In this document: positions 23,885 through 32,051 of the stretch, in pieces | Layout: every line of letters begins with the position of its first letter | Numbering within the stretch: position 1 is the first letter of the stretch | DNA from: Oscillospiraceae bacterium | GTDB taxonomy: Bacteria > Bacillota_A > Clostridia > Oscillospirales > Oscillospiraceae | Assembly (NCBI GenBank): GCA_017939025.1 | Contig: JAGBAI010000164.1 | Coordinates: 1 to 33,808, forward strand | Length of the DNA: 33,808 bases | Direction: 5' to 3' | Position numbers and translations under genes: made by a program | The notes under the pieces: generated by a model | What the model saw: only the letters and a program-made list of their open reading frames with translations | Told to the model about the DNA's origin: nothing | Database searches by the model: none

Positions 23885-25279
23885 ATGGCAAAAACTGCTG
23901 CGGCTGCTCCCAAGAGCAGTCTGACCTGGAAGCACAAGATCGGCTACGGTCTGGGCGACTTCGGCGGCTGCATGACCTTCGCGCTCATGGGCTCCTATGT
24001 TACCCGTTACTACGTCAACGTGCTGAAGGTCGATACCGTTATTCTGGCTACCCTGCTGCTGATCTGGAACGTGTGGGATGCCGTCAATGACCCCATGATG
24101 GGCGCACTGATGGACAAGCTCTACGCCAAGAAGGCCCACCCCAAGGGCAAGTTCCGTCCCTGGCTGCTGCGGGCTACCCCCATGCTGGCCATCACATCCA
24201 TCATTTTCTGGACAGTACCTACCTTCTTTGAAGGCACTGCCATGATCTGCGTGCTGTTCGTCTGCAAGATCCTGTACGAAGCATGCTACACCATGTTCAA
24301 CATCCCCATGGGCTCCCTGCTGTCCGCCATGGCCAAGACCGACGAGGAGCGCGCTCAGCTGTCCTCCGCCCGTGGCTTCGGCTCTGTCATCGGCAACATC
24401 CTGCCCACCATGATCTTCCCCGTCATTCTGGAGAAGTTCGGTGATTCCAACGCCGCCGGCTACGGCATCGGCGCTGCCATCTGTGCCGGTATCGGTGCGG
24501 TGATCTGCTTCTTCCACTACTACTGGACGGAAGAGCGCAATGTTTCCTCCGCTGCCGTTGAAAATGCAGAACCCGCAAAGGTCACCGACATTCTGGTGGT
24601 CTTCAAGAAGAACCGGGCTTTCCTGGCTCTGTGCATCCACGGTGTGTGCATCTGCTGCATGCAGTATGTTGGCTCCACCCTGGGCACCTACATGTACGCT
24701 GACGTTCTGGGCTCCATCGGCCTGATGGCTACTGCTTCCATTATTGGTATGCCCATCAGCATCATCACTCTGGCCATCGCTCCCAAGCTGGCAAAGAAGT
24801 TTGGCCTGACCAAGCTGATCCAGTACTGCCTGCTGCTGGGCTCCGCTATGATGGTTGGCCTGTTCGCCTTCCACATGGTGGGCAATGTGAATCCCTATGT
24901 CCACATGATCTGGTTCCAGCTGGGCCAGGGCATTGCCGGTGTCTCCATTCTGATGCAGTGGGGTCTGGTCGGCGAAGCCATCGACTACAACGAGTACCTG
25001 ACCGGCAAGCGCACCGAGGGCTCCATCTACGGCACCTTCAACCTGTCCCGCCGTCTGGGCCAGACTGTCGGTAACTCCGCCGCTGTCCTGGCTCTGGGCT
25101 GGATCGGCTACGACGCTACCCAGACTGTACAGACCGCCGGCACTCTGACCGGTATCAAGGTCCTGTGCGTTCTGGTTCCCGGCATCTTCATCATTGGCTC
25201 CTGGGCTGCCTTCAAGTTCGTCTGGAACATCACTGACGACATCCGCGCCAAGATGGCCGCACACTTCGAAGCAAAGTAA
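23885..25279 (+). CDS. GPH-family sugar:cation symporter (MelB/XynP-like)
   Basis: Membrane transporter of 464 residues with about 12 predicted helices, belonging to the glycoside-pentoside-hexuronide:cation family. Marker segments are KIGYGLGDFGGCM (18-30), the cation-site motif WDAVNDPMMGALMD (64-77), KGKFRPWLL (87-95, cytoplasmic loop) and a later GLVGEAIDYNEYLTGKRTEGSIYG segment in the C-terminal half. The start at 23885 follows AGGAGG. The frame continues upstream to 23822 but without a ribosome site. The neighbouring divergent AraC gene and downstream creatininase-family hydrolase suggest an inducible uptake-and-breakdown unit. The substrate is unknown. Codon bias indicates strong expression. 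Confidence 0.88.
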   Translation: MAKTAAAAPKSSLTWKHKIGYGLGDFGGCMTFALMGSYVTRYYVNVLKVDTVILATLLLIWNVWDAVNDPMMGALMDKLYAKKAHPKGKFRPWLLRATPMLAITSIIFWTVPTFFEGTAMICVLFVCKILYEACYTMFNIPMGSLLSAMAKTDEERAQLSSARGFGSVIGNILPTMIFPVILEKFGDSNAAGYGIGAAICAGIGAVICFFHYYWTEERNVSSAAVENAEPAKVTDILVVFKKNRAFLALCIHGVCICCMQYVGSTLGTYMYADVLGSIGLMATASIIGMPISIITLAIAPKLAKKFGLTKLIQYCLLLGSAMMVGLFAFHMVGNVNPYVHMIWFQLGQGIAGVSILMQWGLVGEAIDYNEYLTGKRTEGSIYGTFNLSRRLGQTVGNSAAVLALGWIGYDATQTVQTAGTLTGIKVLCVLVPGIFIIGSWAAFKFVWNITDDIRAKMAAHFEAK

Positions 25280-25304
25280 TTTAACCCATTCAATTGACCG
25301 TTTT

Positions 25305-25335
25305 GAGCGGCACGGGTAAGCCGTGCCGCTCATTT
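25305..25335 (+). terminator. Terminator after the GPH symporter gene
   Basis: GAGCGGCACGG pairs perfectly with CCGTGCCGCTC around GTAAG, followed by ATTTT. Confidence 0.85.
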
Positions 25336-25343
25336 TCTGTTAT

Positions 25344-25440
25344 CAAAGGCATCTGCTAGCCGTCCGGATCCTTCTTTCTCCTTTCTATCTTTCTGAGTTA
25401 TTTCCTTTTGCCATTTCTGGACGGCTAACAGATGCCTTTG
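25344..25440. repeat. Long inverted repeat upstream of the creatininase-family gene
   Basis: Arms at 25344-25368 and 25416-25440 match at 23 of 25 positions (core CAAAGGCATCTG). The loop is a 47-nt pyrimidine-rich stretch of TTCTTTCTCC type. The right arm ends about 25 nt before the start codon. It has no T-tract, so it is not a classical terminator. It may be a regulatory RNA structure or a small repeat. Confidence 0.7.
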
Positions 25441-25464
25441 AGTTATTTTATATGGAGGTTTCTT

Positions 25465-26307
25465 ATGGAAATGCGTACCCGTATCCTTGGCAAAATGCTG
25501 AACAGCGAGGTTCAGGACTACCTCAAGAGAAATGACATCATCATCGTTCCTGTGGGCACCACCGAAATGCACGGCGGCTTCCCCCTGGACTGCGAAACTG
25601 TGATTTCTGAAGCTTATGCTCTGAAAATGGCCGAAGCCTGTGACGGTCTGGTGCTGACCGGCCTGCCCTACTTCTACGCCGGTGCCACCGCTTCCGGCCG
25701 GGGTACCGTCCAGGTCAGCGTCCGCCAGGGCATCGATTACCTGGGCGCCATTGCCCGGAGCCTGCTGCGGCTGGGCTTCAAGCGGCAGGTGTATATCAGC
25801 TTCCACGGCCCCGCCCACATGACCATCTGCCCCATGGTTCGTGACTTCTACGACGAGACCGGCGTGCCGATCCTGTACATGGATTCCATGATGAGCATGG
25901 GCAAGAATGCGGATCTGATCAAGAACATGATGGTGGACTTCCACGCCATCACCGTGGGCGCTTACAAGATCATGAACCGCATCGACGACATTGCCCTGGT
26001 CACCGGTTACAACCACCGGGAACCCCAGTCCTGCGCACCCTTCAATGACCTGTTCGCCCTGGGCTACCAGTCTGCTGCCGTGGGTTACTGCTTCGGTGAA
26101 AACGGTGACCACACGGCAACCCCCGACATCCCCGACATCGCCACCCGGGATGTCATGGCTGCCACCGGTGAAGAGATCATCTGCAAGATGGTGGAGCGGA
26201 TGGATATGCCTCATGTGGTGGAGCAGCTGCGGAAGCTGGAGCAGTACGGCCTCGAAAACGAGAAGAAGTACCCCTGGATGCCTGCTGCCTGGAACCGCAA
26301 TCATTGA
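25465..26307 (+). CDS. Creatininase-family metal-dependent amidohydrolase
   Basis: Probably hydrolyses a cyclic amide or related C-N bond with bound metal ions. The 280-residue protein has the family opening IIIVPVGTTEMHG (26-37), with Glu34 and His36 as likely metal ligands, then LDCET (Asp42). A later ISFHGPAH (111-118) stands where the family has the GHGGN-type segment. Many members are not creatininases: some process formamides of riboflavin/F420 pathways or mycofactocin. The substrate therefore cannot be stated. The start at 25465 follows TGGAGG. It lies 185 nt downstream of the GPH symporter gene, with a terminator and a long hairpin in between. Confidence 0.8.
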   Translation: MEMRTRILGKMLNSEVQDYLKRNDIIIVPVGTTEMHGGFPLDCETVISEAYALKMAEACDGLVLTGLPYFYAGATASGRGTVQVSVRQGIDYLGAIARSLLRLGFKRQVYISFHGPAHMTICPMVRDFYDETGVPILYMDSMMSMGKNADLIKNMMVDFHAITVGAYKIMNRIDDIALVTGYNHREPQSCAPFNDLFALGYQSAAVGYCFGENGDHTATPDIPDIATRDVMAATGEEIICKMVERMDMPHVVEQLRKLEQYGLENEKKYPWMPAAWNRNH

Positions 26308-26321
26308 TCCAATTCGGATAA

Positions 26322-26355
26322 AAAACCGTCTCACATCTGCGAGACGGTTTTCCAA
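26322..26355 (+). terminator. Terminator after the creatininase-family gene
   Basis: AAAACCGTCTC pairs perfectly with GAGACGGTTTT around an 8-nt loop. The T-tract is short. Confidence 0.8.
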
Positions 26356-26395
26356 ACGGTTCCTGATCTTTCAGAAAACAATCGCGTTTTCCCGC

Positions 26396-26424
26396 TTGAT
26401 TTCGGAAGGGGTTTCTGGTAAACT
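26396..26424 (+). promoter_or_regulatory. Promoter of rubrerythrin
   Basis: TTGATT (26396-26401), 17 nt, and TAAACT (26419-26424), about 48 nt before the start codon. No obvious PerR box is present. Confidence 0.6.
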
Positions 26425-26471
26425 GAGTGTATCACCCGGGATCCCCGGAGGACACTTAGGAGGAAAATCAA

Positions 26472-27017
26472 ATGGCTAACAACAAGTACGCCGGTACTCA
26501 GACCGAGAAGAACCTGGAAGCCGCTTTCGCCGGCGAATCCATGGCAAGAAATAAGTACACCTACTACGCATCCAAGGCCAAGAAGGAAGGCTACGAGCAG
26601 ATCGCTGCCCTGTTCCTGAAGACTGCCGACAACGAGAAGGAGCACGCCAAGATGTGGTTCAAGGAACTGCACAACGGCATGCCCGCTACCGATGTGAACC
26701 TGCTGGACGCTGCCGAGGGCGAAAACTACGAGTGGACCGACATGTACGCAGGTTTCGCTGTCACTGCCGAAAAGGAAGGCTTCAAGGAGCTGGCTGCCAA
26801 GTTCCGTCTGGTAGCTGCCATCGAGAAGCACCATGAGGAGCGCTACCGTGCGCTTCTGCACAACGTGGAAACCAAGACCGTCTTCGAGAAGAGCGAAGTG
26901 AAGGTCTGGGAGTGCCGCAACTGTGGCCACATCGTGGTCGGCACCAAGGCTCCCGAGATCTGCCCCACCTGCGACCATCCCAAGGCTTACTTCGAGATCA
27001 ACGCCAAGAACTACTGA
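26472..27017 (+). CDS. rbr: Rubrerythrin
   Basis: Peroxide-reducing di-iron protein protecting anaerobes from oxidative stress. The 181 residues form a four-helix ferritin-like domain with ExxR (Glu22), EKEH (Glu55, His58), KEGF (Glu102 region) and EKHH (Glu118, His121) supplying the di-iron ligands. A C-terminal rubredoxin-like domain follows (CRNCG, Cys148/Cys151; CPTCDHP, Cys164/Cys167). Length matches classic rubrerythrin. The start follows TAGGAGG. It is monocistronic: promoter upstream, terminator directly after the stop. Strong codon bias fits an abundant protein. Confidence 0.96.
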   Translation: MANNKYAGTQTEKNLEAAFAGESMARNKYTYYASKAKKEGYEQIAALFLKTADNEKEHAKMWFKELHNGMPATDVNLLDAAEGENYEWTDMYAGFAVTAEKEGFKELAAKFRLVAAIEKHHEERYRALLHNVETKTVFEKSEVKVWECRNCGHIVVGTKAPEICPTCDHPKAYFEINAKNY

Positions 27018-27023
27018 TACGCT

Positions 27024-27054
27024 AACGCCCGGTGCTTAGGCACCGGGCGTTTTA
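27024..27054 (+). terminator. Terminator after rubrerythrin
   Basis: A 12-bp stem (AACGCCCGGTGC/GCACCGGGCGTT) with a TTAG loop, then TTTA. Confidence 0.88.
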
Positions 27055-27060
27055 TGGATG

Positions 27061-27075
27061 AAGTATACCTTATTG
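27061..27075. repeat. Solitary copy of the 441-bp element terminus
   Basis: AAGTATACCTTATTG matches 15 bases of the terminal inverted repeat seen at 12172-12190 and, inverted, at 12594-12612. No second end lies within the following kilobase. It could be a relic of excision or an insertion hotspot. Confidence 0.6.
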
Positions 27076-27082
27076 CCAAAAT

Positions 27083-27116
27083 AAAACAAGGCTTCCAAAT
27101 TCGGAAGCCTTGTTTT
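27083..27116 (-). terminator. Terminator after mgtE
   Basis: AAAACAAGGCTTCC pairs with GGAAGCCTTGTTTT around AAATTC. It overlaps the mgtE stop and has A/T tracts on both sides, so it may work in both directions. Confidence 0.85.
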
Positions 27117-28504
27117 TAAATGCCAAGAAGCATTTTTGCAAACATAAAATACACCAGCAGGGAAAGAGCATCCACAATGGTGGAAATAAAGGGGCTTGCC
27201 ATAACCGCAGGATCCAGGTGCACCGCCTTGGCTGCCATGGGCAGCAAACAGCCCACAACCTTCGCCATCACAACGGTAACGCACAGGGCACAGCAGACCA
27301 CCAGATCCACCATCAATGTAATATTCTCATTGCCCATCATCAGATGATCCACCAGCCAGATTTTGGCAAAGCACACCACTGCCAGGGCTACGCCGCACAT
27401 CAGCGCTGTGCGGATCTCTTTCCACAGGATCACGCCGATATCCCGGAATTCCAGTTCTCCCAGGCTCAGGCCACGGATGACCGTAACAGAGGACTGGGAG
27501 CCGGAGTTACCGCCGGTGCCCATGAGCATGGGGATAAAGGCGGACAGGGCGATCTGGGCCGCCAGCGCGTCCTCAAAGGCGGTCATAATGAGGCCTGTGA
27601 AGGTAGCCGACACCATCATCAGCATCAGCCAGGGGATCCGGTTCTTGAACAGCTCGAAGGAAGTACTCTTGAGATAGGGCTTCTCCGAGGGGGTCATACC
27701 ACCCATCAGCTCCATATCCTCGGTTGCCTCTTCTTCCATAACGTCCATGGCATCATCGAAGGTAACGATGCCCACCATTCTCCCCTCACCATCCACAACA
27801 GGGATGGCCAGGAAATTATACTTGTTGAACATCAGAGCGACCTCTTCCTGGTCGGTCTTGGTGCTGACAAAGATGAAGTCCGACACATTTTCCTGCATCA
27901 GCTCTTCGATCTTCATTTCATCGTCATCCGCCAGCAGCAGATCCTTGACGGTGACCAGACCCAGCAGTGTCCGGTCCTTGGCAGTGACGTAACAGGTATA
28001 GATGGTCTCCTTATCCACGCCCTGGCGGCGGATCCGCAGGATGGCCTCTTCCACCGTCATATGGGGCCGCAGGGACACATATTCCGTGGTCATGATGGAG
28101 CCTGCGGAATTTTCGGGATAACGCAAAATCTGATTGATGGAGTGGCGCATTTCCGGATCCGCGTGCTTTAAGATACGCTTGACCACGTTGGCAGGCATCT
28201 CTTCTACGATATCTGCCGCGTCATCCACATACAGTTCTTCCAGAACTTCCTTCAATTCGTTGTCGGAAAAGCCCCGGATCAGCAGCTCCTGGGCCTCCGT
28301 CTCCATCTCAACGAAGGTCTCCGCCGCCAATTCTTTCGGCAAAAGACGGTACATCAGCGGGATCTGCTTTTCCTCCAGCCCGTCAAAAAGTCCGGCAATA
28401 TCCGTGGGGTTCATGGTGACCAGGATATCCCGGAGCGTGGCATACTTTTTGTCCTCCAGCATTGCCAGGAGGGCTTTTTCCACAATTTCAAAACGCTCAG
28501 CCAT
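27116..28504 (-). CDS. mgtE: Magnesium transporter/channel MgtE
   Basis: Gated Mg2+ channel of the cell membrane. The 462 residues comprise an N-terminal helical domain (about 1-130, with ITMNPTDIAGLF-like superhelix repeats), a CBS-domain pair (AGSIMTTEYVSL at about 134-145, second CBS following) that senses cytoplasmic Mg2+, and five C-terminal membrane helices. These begin near PWLMLMMVSATFTGLIM, and GTGGNSGSQSSVTVIRGL stands where the family has the pore-lining GGNVGTQS block. The start at 28504 follows AAGGAGG. An in-frame TTG at 28549 has no ribosome site. A promoter at 28660-28688 and a 22-codon ORF precede it. I do not see an M-box riboswitch. Confidence 0.95.
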   Translation of the reverse strand: MAERFEIVEKALLAMLEDKKYATLRDILVTMNPTDIAGLFDGLEEKQIPLMYRLLPKELAAETFVEMETEAQELLIRGFSDNELKEVLEELYVDDAADIVEEMPANVVKRILKHADPEMRHSINQILRYPENSAGSIMTTEYVSLRPHMTVEEAILRIRRQGVDKETIYTCYVTAKDRTLLGLVTVKDLLLADDDEMKIEELMQENVSDFIFVSTKTDQEEVALMFNKYNFLAIPVVDGEGRMVGIVTFDDAMDVMEEEATEDMELMGGMTPSEKPYLKSTSFELFKNRIPWLMLMMVSATFTGLIMTAFEDALAAQIALSAFIPMLMGTGGNSGSQSSVTVIRGLSLGELEFRDIGVILWKEIRTALMCGVALAVVCFAKIWLVDHLMMGNENITLMVDLVVCCALCVTVVMAKVVGCLLPMAAKAVHLDPAVMASPFISTIVDALSLLVYFMFAKMLLGI

Positions 28505-28554
28505 GATTTTCCTCCTTATTTTAGAAAATAATGAGGCAATCATACGCAAGTCGA

Positions 28555-28623
28555 TTACAGGCCCGCCATGGCAAGCCGCATGCTACTTCGACCGGGTATA
28601 TTGCCGCTACTGCCAGCTTCCAT
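28555..28623 (-). CDS. Putative 22-residue leader peptide upstream of mgtE
   Basis: An ATG at 28623 follows a strong AAAGGAGGG site 6 nt away and opens a frame of 22 codons ending in TAA (28555-28557). The peptide begins MEAGSSGNIPGR and ends in AMAGL. It lies between the mgtE promoter (start near 28652) and the mgtE start codon, with 50 nt from its stop to mgtE, so both are in one transcript. Leader peptides are known to control the Salmonella mgtA gene, but that peptide is unrelated in sequence. Whether this one is translated or regulatory is unproven. The good ribosome site is the main support. Confidence 0.55.
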   Translation of the reverse strand: MEAGSSGNIPGRSSMRLAMAGL

Positions 28624-28659
28624 GGTGTTCCCTCCTTTTATTGTGGCATAGTTAAGCTT

Positions 28660-28688
28660 ATTTTACCCCTGTTTTTGGAAATTGTCAA
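28660..28688 (-). promoter_or_regulatory. Promoter of the leader ORF-mgtE transcript
   Basis: On the minus strand TTGACA (28683-28688), 17 nt and TAAAAT (28660-28665). The transcript start near 28652 leaves about 30 nt before the leader ORF and about 148 nt before mgtE. Confidence 0.75.
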
Positions 28689-28734
28689 CCTTGACGATGG
28701 CTGGTTTGGGACGTAAAATGAAGGTAATACGCAC

Positions 28735-28997
28735 TGGCGCGGCAGCGCCTAAAGAAGGCTCCCTCTGATGAGGGTGAGCAAAGCGAAGTCGCGGTAGTGA
28801 ATGACAGTCCGGTGGACTGTCAGAGCTGCGACCGGGCTCGCCGCAGCGAGCTGGCGCCGCAGGCGACTGAGGGAGAGAAAAAGGTTTCAGTTATCACTGC
28901 ACTTCGTTAAAACGCAAAACCCACAGTTTTTCTCTCCCTCAGTCAGCTTCGCTGACAGCTCCCTCATCAAAGGGAGCCTTTAGGCGCTGCCGCGCCA
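28735..28997. repeat. 263-bp MITE-like element with long terminal inverted repeats
   Basis: The ends (28735-28774 and 28961-28997) are inverted copies over 37-40 bp with one mismatch and a 3-nt indel, starting TGGCGCGGCAGCGCCTAAA. Inside are a 17-bp inverted repeat (ACTGAGGGAGAGAAAAA at 28866-28882, partner at 28927-28943) and the palindrome TGACAGTCC...GGACTGTCA. It contains no credible gene. It fills most of the 398-bp gap between mgtE and the acetyltransferase gene, and the GCACTGGCGC motif at its left flank recurs elsewhere in the window. Confidence 0.85.
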
Positions 28998-29021
28998 TTT
29001 GAACTTACGGAGGTTATTTCT

Positions 29022-29603
29022 ATGATCCGACCCGCCACTGACAAGGATATTCCCGAAATTCTCGAAATCTATGCTCCCTATGTGGAGCATTCCACTGCCA
29101 CCTTTGAATACGATGTTCCCTGTCTGAAAACCTTTACCCAGCGCTTTTACACCTACACTGCCCAGTTCCCCTGGCTGGTATACGAGGAAGACGGTGTGAT
29201 CCTGGGCTACGCCTATGCCAGCGCCCCTTATGAGCGGGCAGCCTTTCGCTGGTGCGCGGAGCCGACGGTATACCTGCGCCCGGAGGCCAGAGGCAGGGAT
29301 ATCGCCCGGAAATTATACACCGTTCTGGAAGCCATCCTGGAAAAACAGGGCTATCAGGTACTCTATGCACTGATCACGGCGGAAAATCAGCCTTCCATCC
29401 GCTTTCACGAAAAAATGGGCTACCGCATTCAGGGAGGCTTCCCCAGCTGCGGTTACAAATTTGACCGTTGGCTGGGGCTTTACTGGATGGAAAAGCGAAT
29501 AAAAATTGTGCACTCTCCCAGTGGTTTTCCCCAGCCGTGGATGTCAATTGTGCAAGATGCAGAAAGATTTACAAATTTTTTAGATAGTTTGTCCCTTTCC
29601 TAA
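29022..29603 (+). CDS. GNAT family N-acetyltransferase (phosphinothricin acetyltransferase-like)
   Basis: Transfers an acetyl group from acetyl-CoA to an amine, acceptor unknown. The 193-residue protein opens with IRPATDKDIPEILEIYAPYVEHSTATFEYDVP, characteristic of the Pat/Bar-like subgroup. It has LGYAYASAPYERAAFRW, the acetyl-CoA pyrophosphate-loop region RPEARGRDIARKL (about 87-99) and a C-terminal ENQPSIRFHEKMGYRIQGGF block. The N-terminal glycine-rich loop is RGRDIA rather than the classical Q/RxxGxG/A, a usual variation. About 30 residues after the family core (from KIVHSPSG on) are not typical and may be a read-on. The start follows CGGAGG. No promoter is evident after the repeat element. 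Confidence 0.85.
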   Translation: MIRPATDKDIPEILEIYAPYVEHSTATFEYDVPCLKTFTQRFYTYTAQFPWLVYEEDGVILGYAYASAPYERAAFRWCAEPTVYLRPEARGRDIARKLYTVLEAILEKQGYQVLYALITAENQPSIRFHEKMGYRIQGGFPSCGYKFDRWLGLYWMEKRIKIVHSPSGFPQPWMSIVQDAERFTNFLDSLSLS

Positions 29604-29716
29604 TTGCAAAAAATATGTTATGTTATGAGCGTGGAAAAATGTGCCTGATTGCGCCCTTTTTGGGGTTCTTTCAAGGCTGTGGAGCATCCCATCAATTTAT
29701 ATAAGGAGCTGTGACC

Positions 29717-30907
29717 ATGTATTTTCAGAAAAAACGCGTAATCGCCATGCTGCTGGCCGGTGGCCAGGGCAGCCGCCTGCATGTCCTGACCCGGAAGACC
29801 GCCAAGCCTGCGGTTCCCTTCGGCGGCAAGTACCGCATCATCGACTTCCCCCTGTCCAACTGTGTCAATTCCGGCATTGACACCGTCGGTATCCTGACTC
29901 AGTATCAGCCTCTGGAGCTGAACGAGTACATCGGCAACGGCCAGCCCTGGGGTCTGAACAAGACTCACTCCTGCGCTCAGGTCCTGCCTCCCTACGAGCG
30001 TAACGACAAGAAGTCCGGCTGGTTCGAGGGCACTGCAAACGCCATCTACAAGAACATCGACTTCGTCGACCGCTTCGATCCCGACTATGTTGTCATCCTG
30101 TCCGGTGACCACATCTACAAGATGGACTACAACGCCATGGTTGACTACCACGTGAAGAACAACGCTTCCGTCACCATCGCTGTGCGTAACGTTCCTCTGG
30201 CTGAAGCTTCCCGTTTCGGCATTCTGAACACCAACCCCGACAACTCCATCTACGAGTTCGAAGAGAAGCCCAAGCAGCCCAAGTCCACCAACGCCTCCAT
30301 GGGTATCTACTGCTTCAACTGGAGCGTCCTGCGTGAGGCCCTGATCGCTGACGAAGAGGACCCCAACTCCTCCAAGGACTTCGGCAAGAACATCATCCCC
30401 AACCTGCTGAACGCCGGCCACAAGATGATGGCTTATCCCTTCGACGGCTACTGGAAGGACGTGGGCACCATCTCCTCCCTGTGGGAAGCCAACATGGAAC
30501 TGCTGGGCAAGAACCCCGAGTTCAACCTGCGCGGCGGCAAGAACGAGACCATCTACGCCCGTAACAGCGCTCTGCCCTCCTCCTACATCGATGAGGATGC
30601 CAAGATCGTTGACTCCCTGGTTGCTGAAGGCTGCGAGGTCTACGGCACCGTGAAGCACTCCGTCGTTTCCATCGGCTGCACCATCGGCAAGAACGTTCTG
30701 GTTGAGGACGCTGTCGTGATGCCCGGTGTCGTCATCGAGGATGGCGCTATCGTTCGCAACTGCATCCTGGGCGAAGGCTCCAAGATCGGCAAGAACGCTG
30801 TCGTCGGCGGCCAGTTCGCTGAGGGCGAAGAGAGAGCTATCAGCGTCACCTCCAAGGACGCTGTCATCGAGGCCAATGCCGTGCTGAAGGCCGGCGACAT
30901 GGTCTAA
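29717..30907 (+). CDS. glgC: Glucose-1-phosphate adenylyltransferase, catalytic subunit
   Basis: Makes ADP-glucose from ATP and glucose-1-phosphate, the first committed step of glycogen synthesis. The 396-residue protein has the nucleotidyltransferase signature [33 protein letters not shown] (12-43), with the family's PFGGKYR effector/substrate loop and [15 protein letters not shown]. The C-terminal left-handed beta-helix has hexapeptide repeats (from about [15 protein letters not shown] to the end). The ATG at 29717 is preferred over a GTG 6 nt earlier because AAGGAG is 8 nt upstream of the ATG. A weak TTGTCC-19-TATGTT promoter (29589-29619) overlaps the end of the previous gene. It is followed by glgD and glgA. 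Confidence 0.95.
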   Translation: MYFQKKRVIAMLLAGGQGSRLHVLTRKTAKPAVPFGGKYRIIDFPLSNCVNSGIDTVGILTQYQPLELNEYIGNGQPWGLNKTHSCAQVLPPYERNDKKSGWFEGTANAIYKNIDFVDRFDPDYVVILSGDHIYKMDYNAMVDYHVKNNASVTIAVRNVPLAEASRFGILNTNPDNSIYEFEEKPKQPKSTNASMGIYCFNWSVLREALIADEEDPNSSKDFGKNIIPNLLNAGHKMMAYPFDGYWKDVGTISSLWEANMELLGKNPEFNLRGGKNETIYARNSALPSSYIDEDAKIVDSLVAEGCEVYGTVKHSVVSIGCTIGKNVLVEDAVVMPGVVIEDGAIVRNCILGEGSKIGKNAVVGGQFAEGEERAISVTSKDAVIEANAVLKAGDMV

Positions 30908-30941
30908 TTTTGGACTGCTAGGAAATTAGGAGGATATCGCA

Positions 30942-32051
30942 ATGAACGTAATGGGTATTATCTTCACCAATGATGCCACCATGGGCGAGCTGACCAACAA
31001 GCGTACCATCGCCAGCATCCCCTTCGGCGGCCGTTACCGTCAGGTTGACTTCGCACTGTCCAACCTGTCCTGCGCCGGTGTCCGTCACATCGGCATCATC
31101 GCCCGTCAGAACTATCAGTCCCTCATGAACCACATCGGCGACGGTGAGGAGTGGGGCCTGGAGCTGGGTGAGGGCGGTCTGGAATTCCTGACTCCCTACG
31201 CACAGACTGCTGTCGGCACCTACCGCGGCAAGCTGGAGTCCCTGATGAACGCTATGGACTTCCTGGAGTACGGCGATGAGGACGAGCTGGTCGTTCTGAC
31301 CGACTCCGCAGTTCTGAGCAACATCGACCTGCGCGCTGTCATCGACGCTCACGTCGCTTCCGGCAAGGATGTCACCGTCGTTACCAAGGACGGCATCTGC
31401 AACGGCGAGAAGCAGATCGACCTGGCTATCAAGGTCGTCGACGGCGAGATCAAGGATATGGCTGTCAACTATGTTGCCAACCCCGAGTACTCCGCTTCCA
31501 TGGACATCTTCGTTCTGTCCAAGAAGTACCTGATCCAGTCTGTCAAGTTCCTGGTTGCCCGCGACAAGTTCCACATGGACCGTGACCTGGTCATGGGCGG
31601 CTGGAACCGCGGCAATGTTACCGTCAATATTTACCCCTTCGCCGGCACTGCCATGTTCAACGAGTCTGTCGAAGAGTACTTCGCCAACTCCATGGCTCTG
31701 ATCAAGAAGGATGTCCGCGCTGACATCTTCGGCGGCGCACATCCCGTCTACACCAAGGTTCGTGACCGCGTTCCCACCTACTACGGTGAGGGCTCCGAGG
31801 TTGAGAACTCCCTGATCGCTGACGGCGGCATGATCGAAGGCGAAGTCGAGGATTCCATCCTGTTCCGCGAAGTCACCATCGGCAAGGGCGCTGAGGTCGA
31901 GGACTGCATCATCATGAACGACGCCGTCATCGGTGAGGGCGCTGAGCTGAAGTATGTCATCCTGGACAAGAACGTCACCGTCACCCCCGGCGCTAAGCTG
32001 ATCGGCACCAAGAAGAACCCCATCATCGTCAAGCGGGGTGAGACTGTATGA
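30942..32051 (+). CDS. glgD: Glucose-1-phosphate adenylyltransferase, GlgD-type subunit
   Basis: Paralogue of GlgC that in Firmicutes forms a GlgC-GlgD complex and raises its activity. The 369 residues align with GlgC overall (IPFGGRYRQVDFALSNL at about 27-43, beta-helix repeats near the C-terminus). The catalytic GG-x-G-x-R-L nucleotide loop is replaced at the N-terminus by FTNDATMGELTNKR, and the [10 protein letters not shown] segment is absent. It is therefore probably non-catalytic. The start follows TTAGGAGG. It is 34 nt after glgC and overlaps glgA by 4 nt. Confidence 0.93.
   Translation: MNVMGIIFTNDATMGELTNKRTIASIPFGGRYRQVDFALSNLSCAGVRHIGIIARQNYQSLMNHIGDGEEWGLELGEGGLEFLTPYAQTAVGTYRGKLESLMNAMDFLEYGDEDELVVLTDSAVLSNIDLRAVIDAHVASGKDVTVVTKDGICNGEKQIDLAIKVVDGEIKDMAVNYVANPEYSASMDIFVLSKKYLIQSVKFLVARDKFHMDRDLVMGGWNRGNVTVNIYPFAGTAMFNESVEEYFANSMALIKKDVRADIFGGAHPVYTKVRDRVPTYYGEGSEVENSLIADGGMIEGEVEDSILFREVTIGKGAEVEDCIIMNDAVIGEGAELKYVILDKNVTVTPGAKLIGTKKNPIIVKRGETV

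Noticed and set aside
22713..23891. 392-codon reading of the AraC gene starting at 23891
   Set aside because: The N-terminal extension crosses the divergent promoter region, has no ribosome site and has atypical composition. The ATG at 23708 fits the family.
28505..28660. M-box (ykoK) riboswitch upstream of mgtE
   Set aside because: The leader is about 150 nt, contains a short ORF and lacks the conserved M-box core and a terminator.
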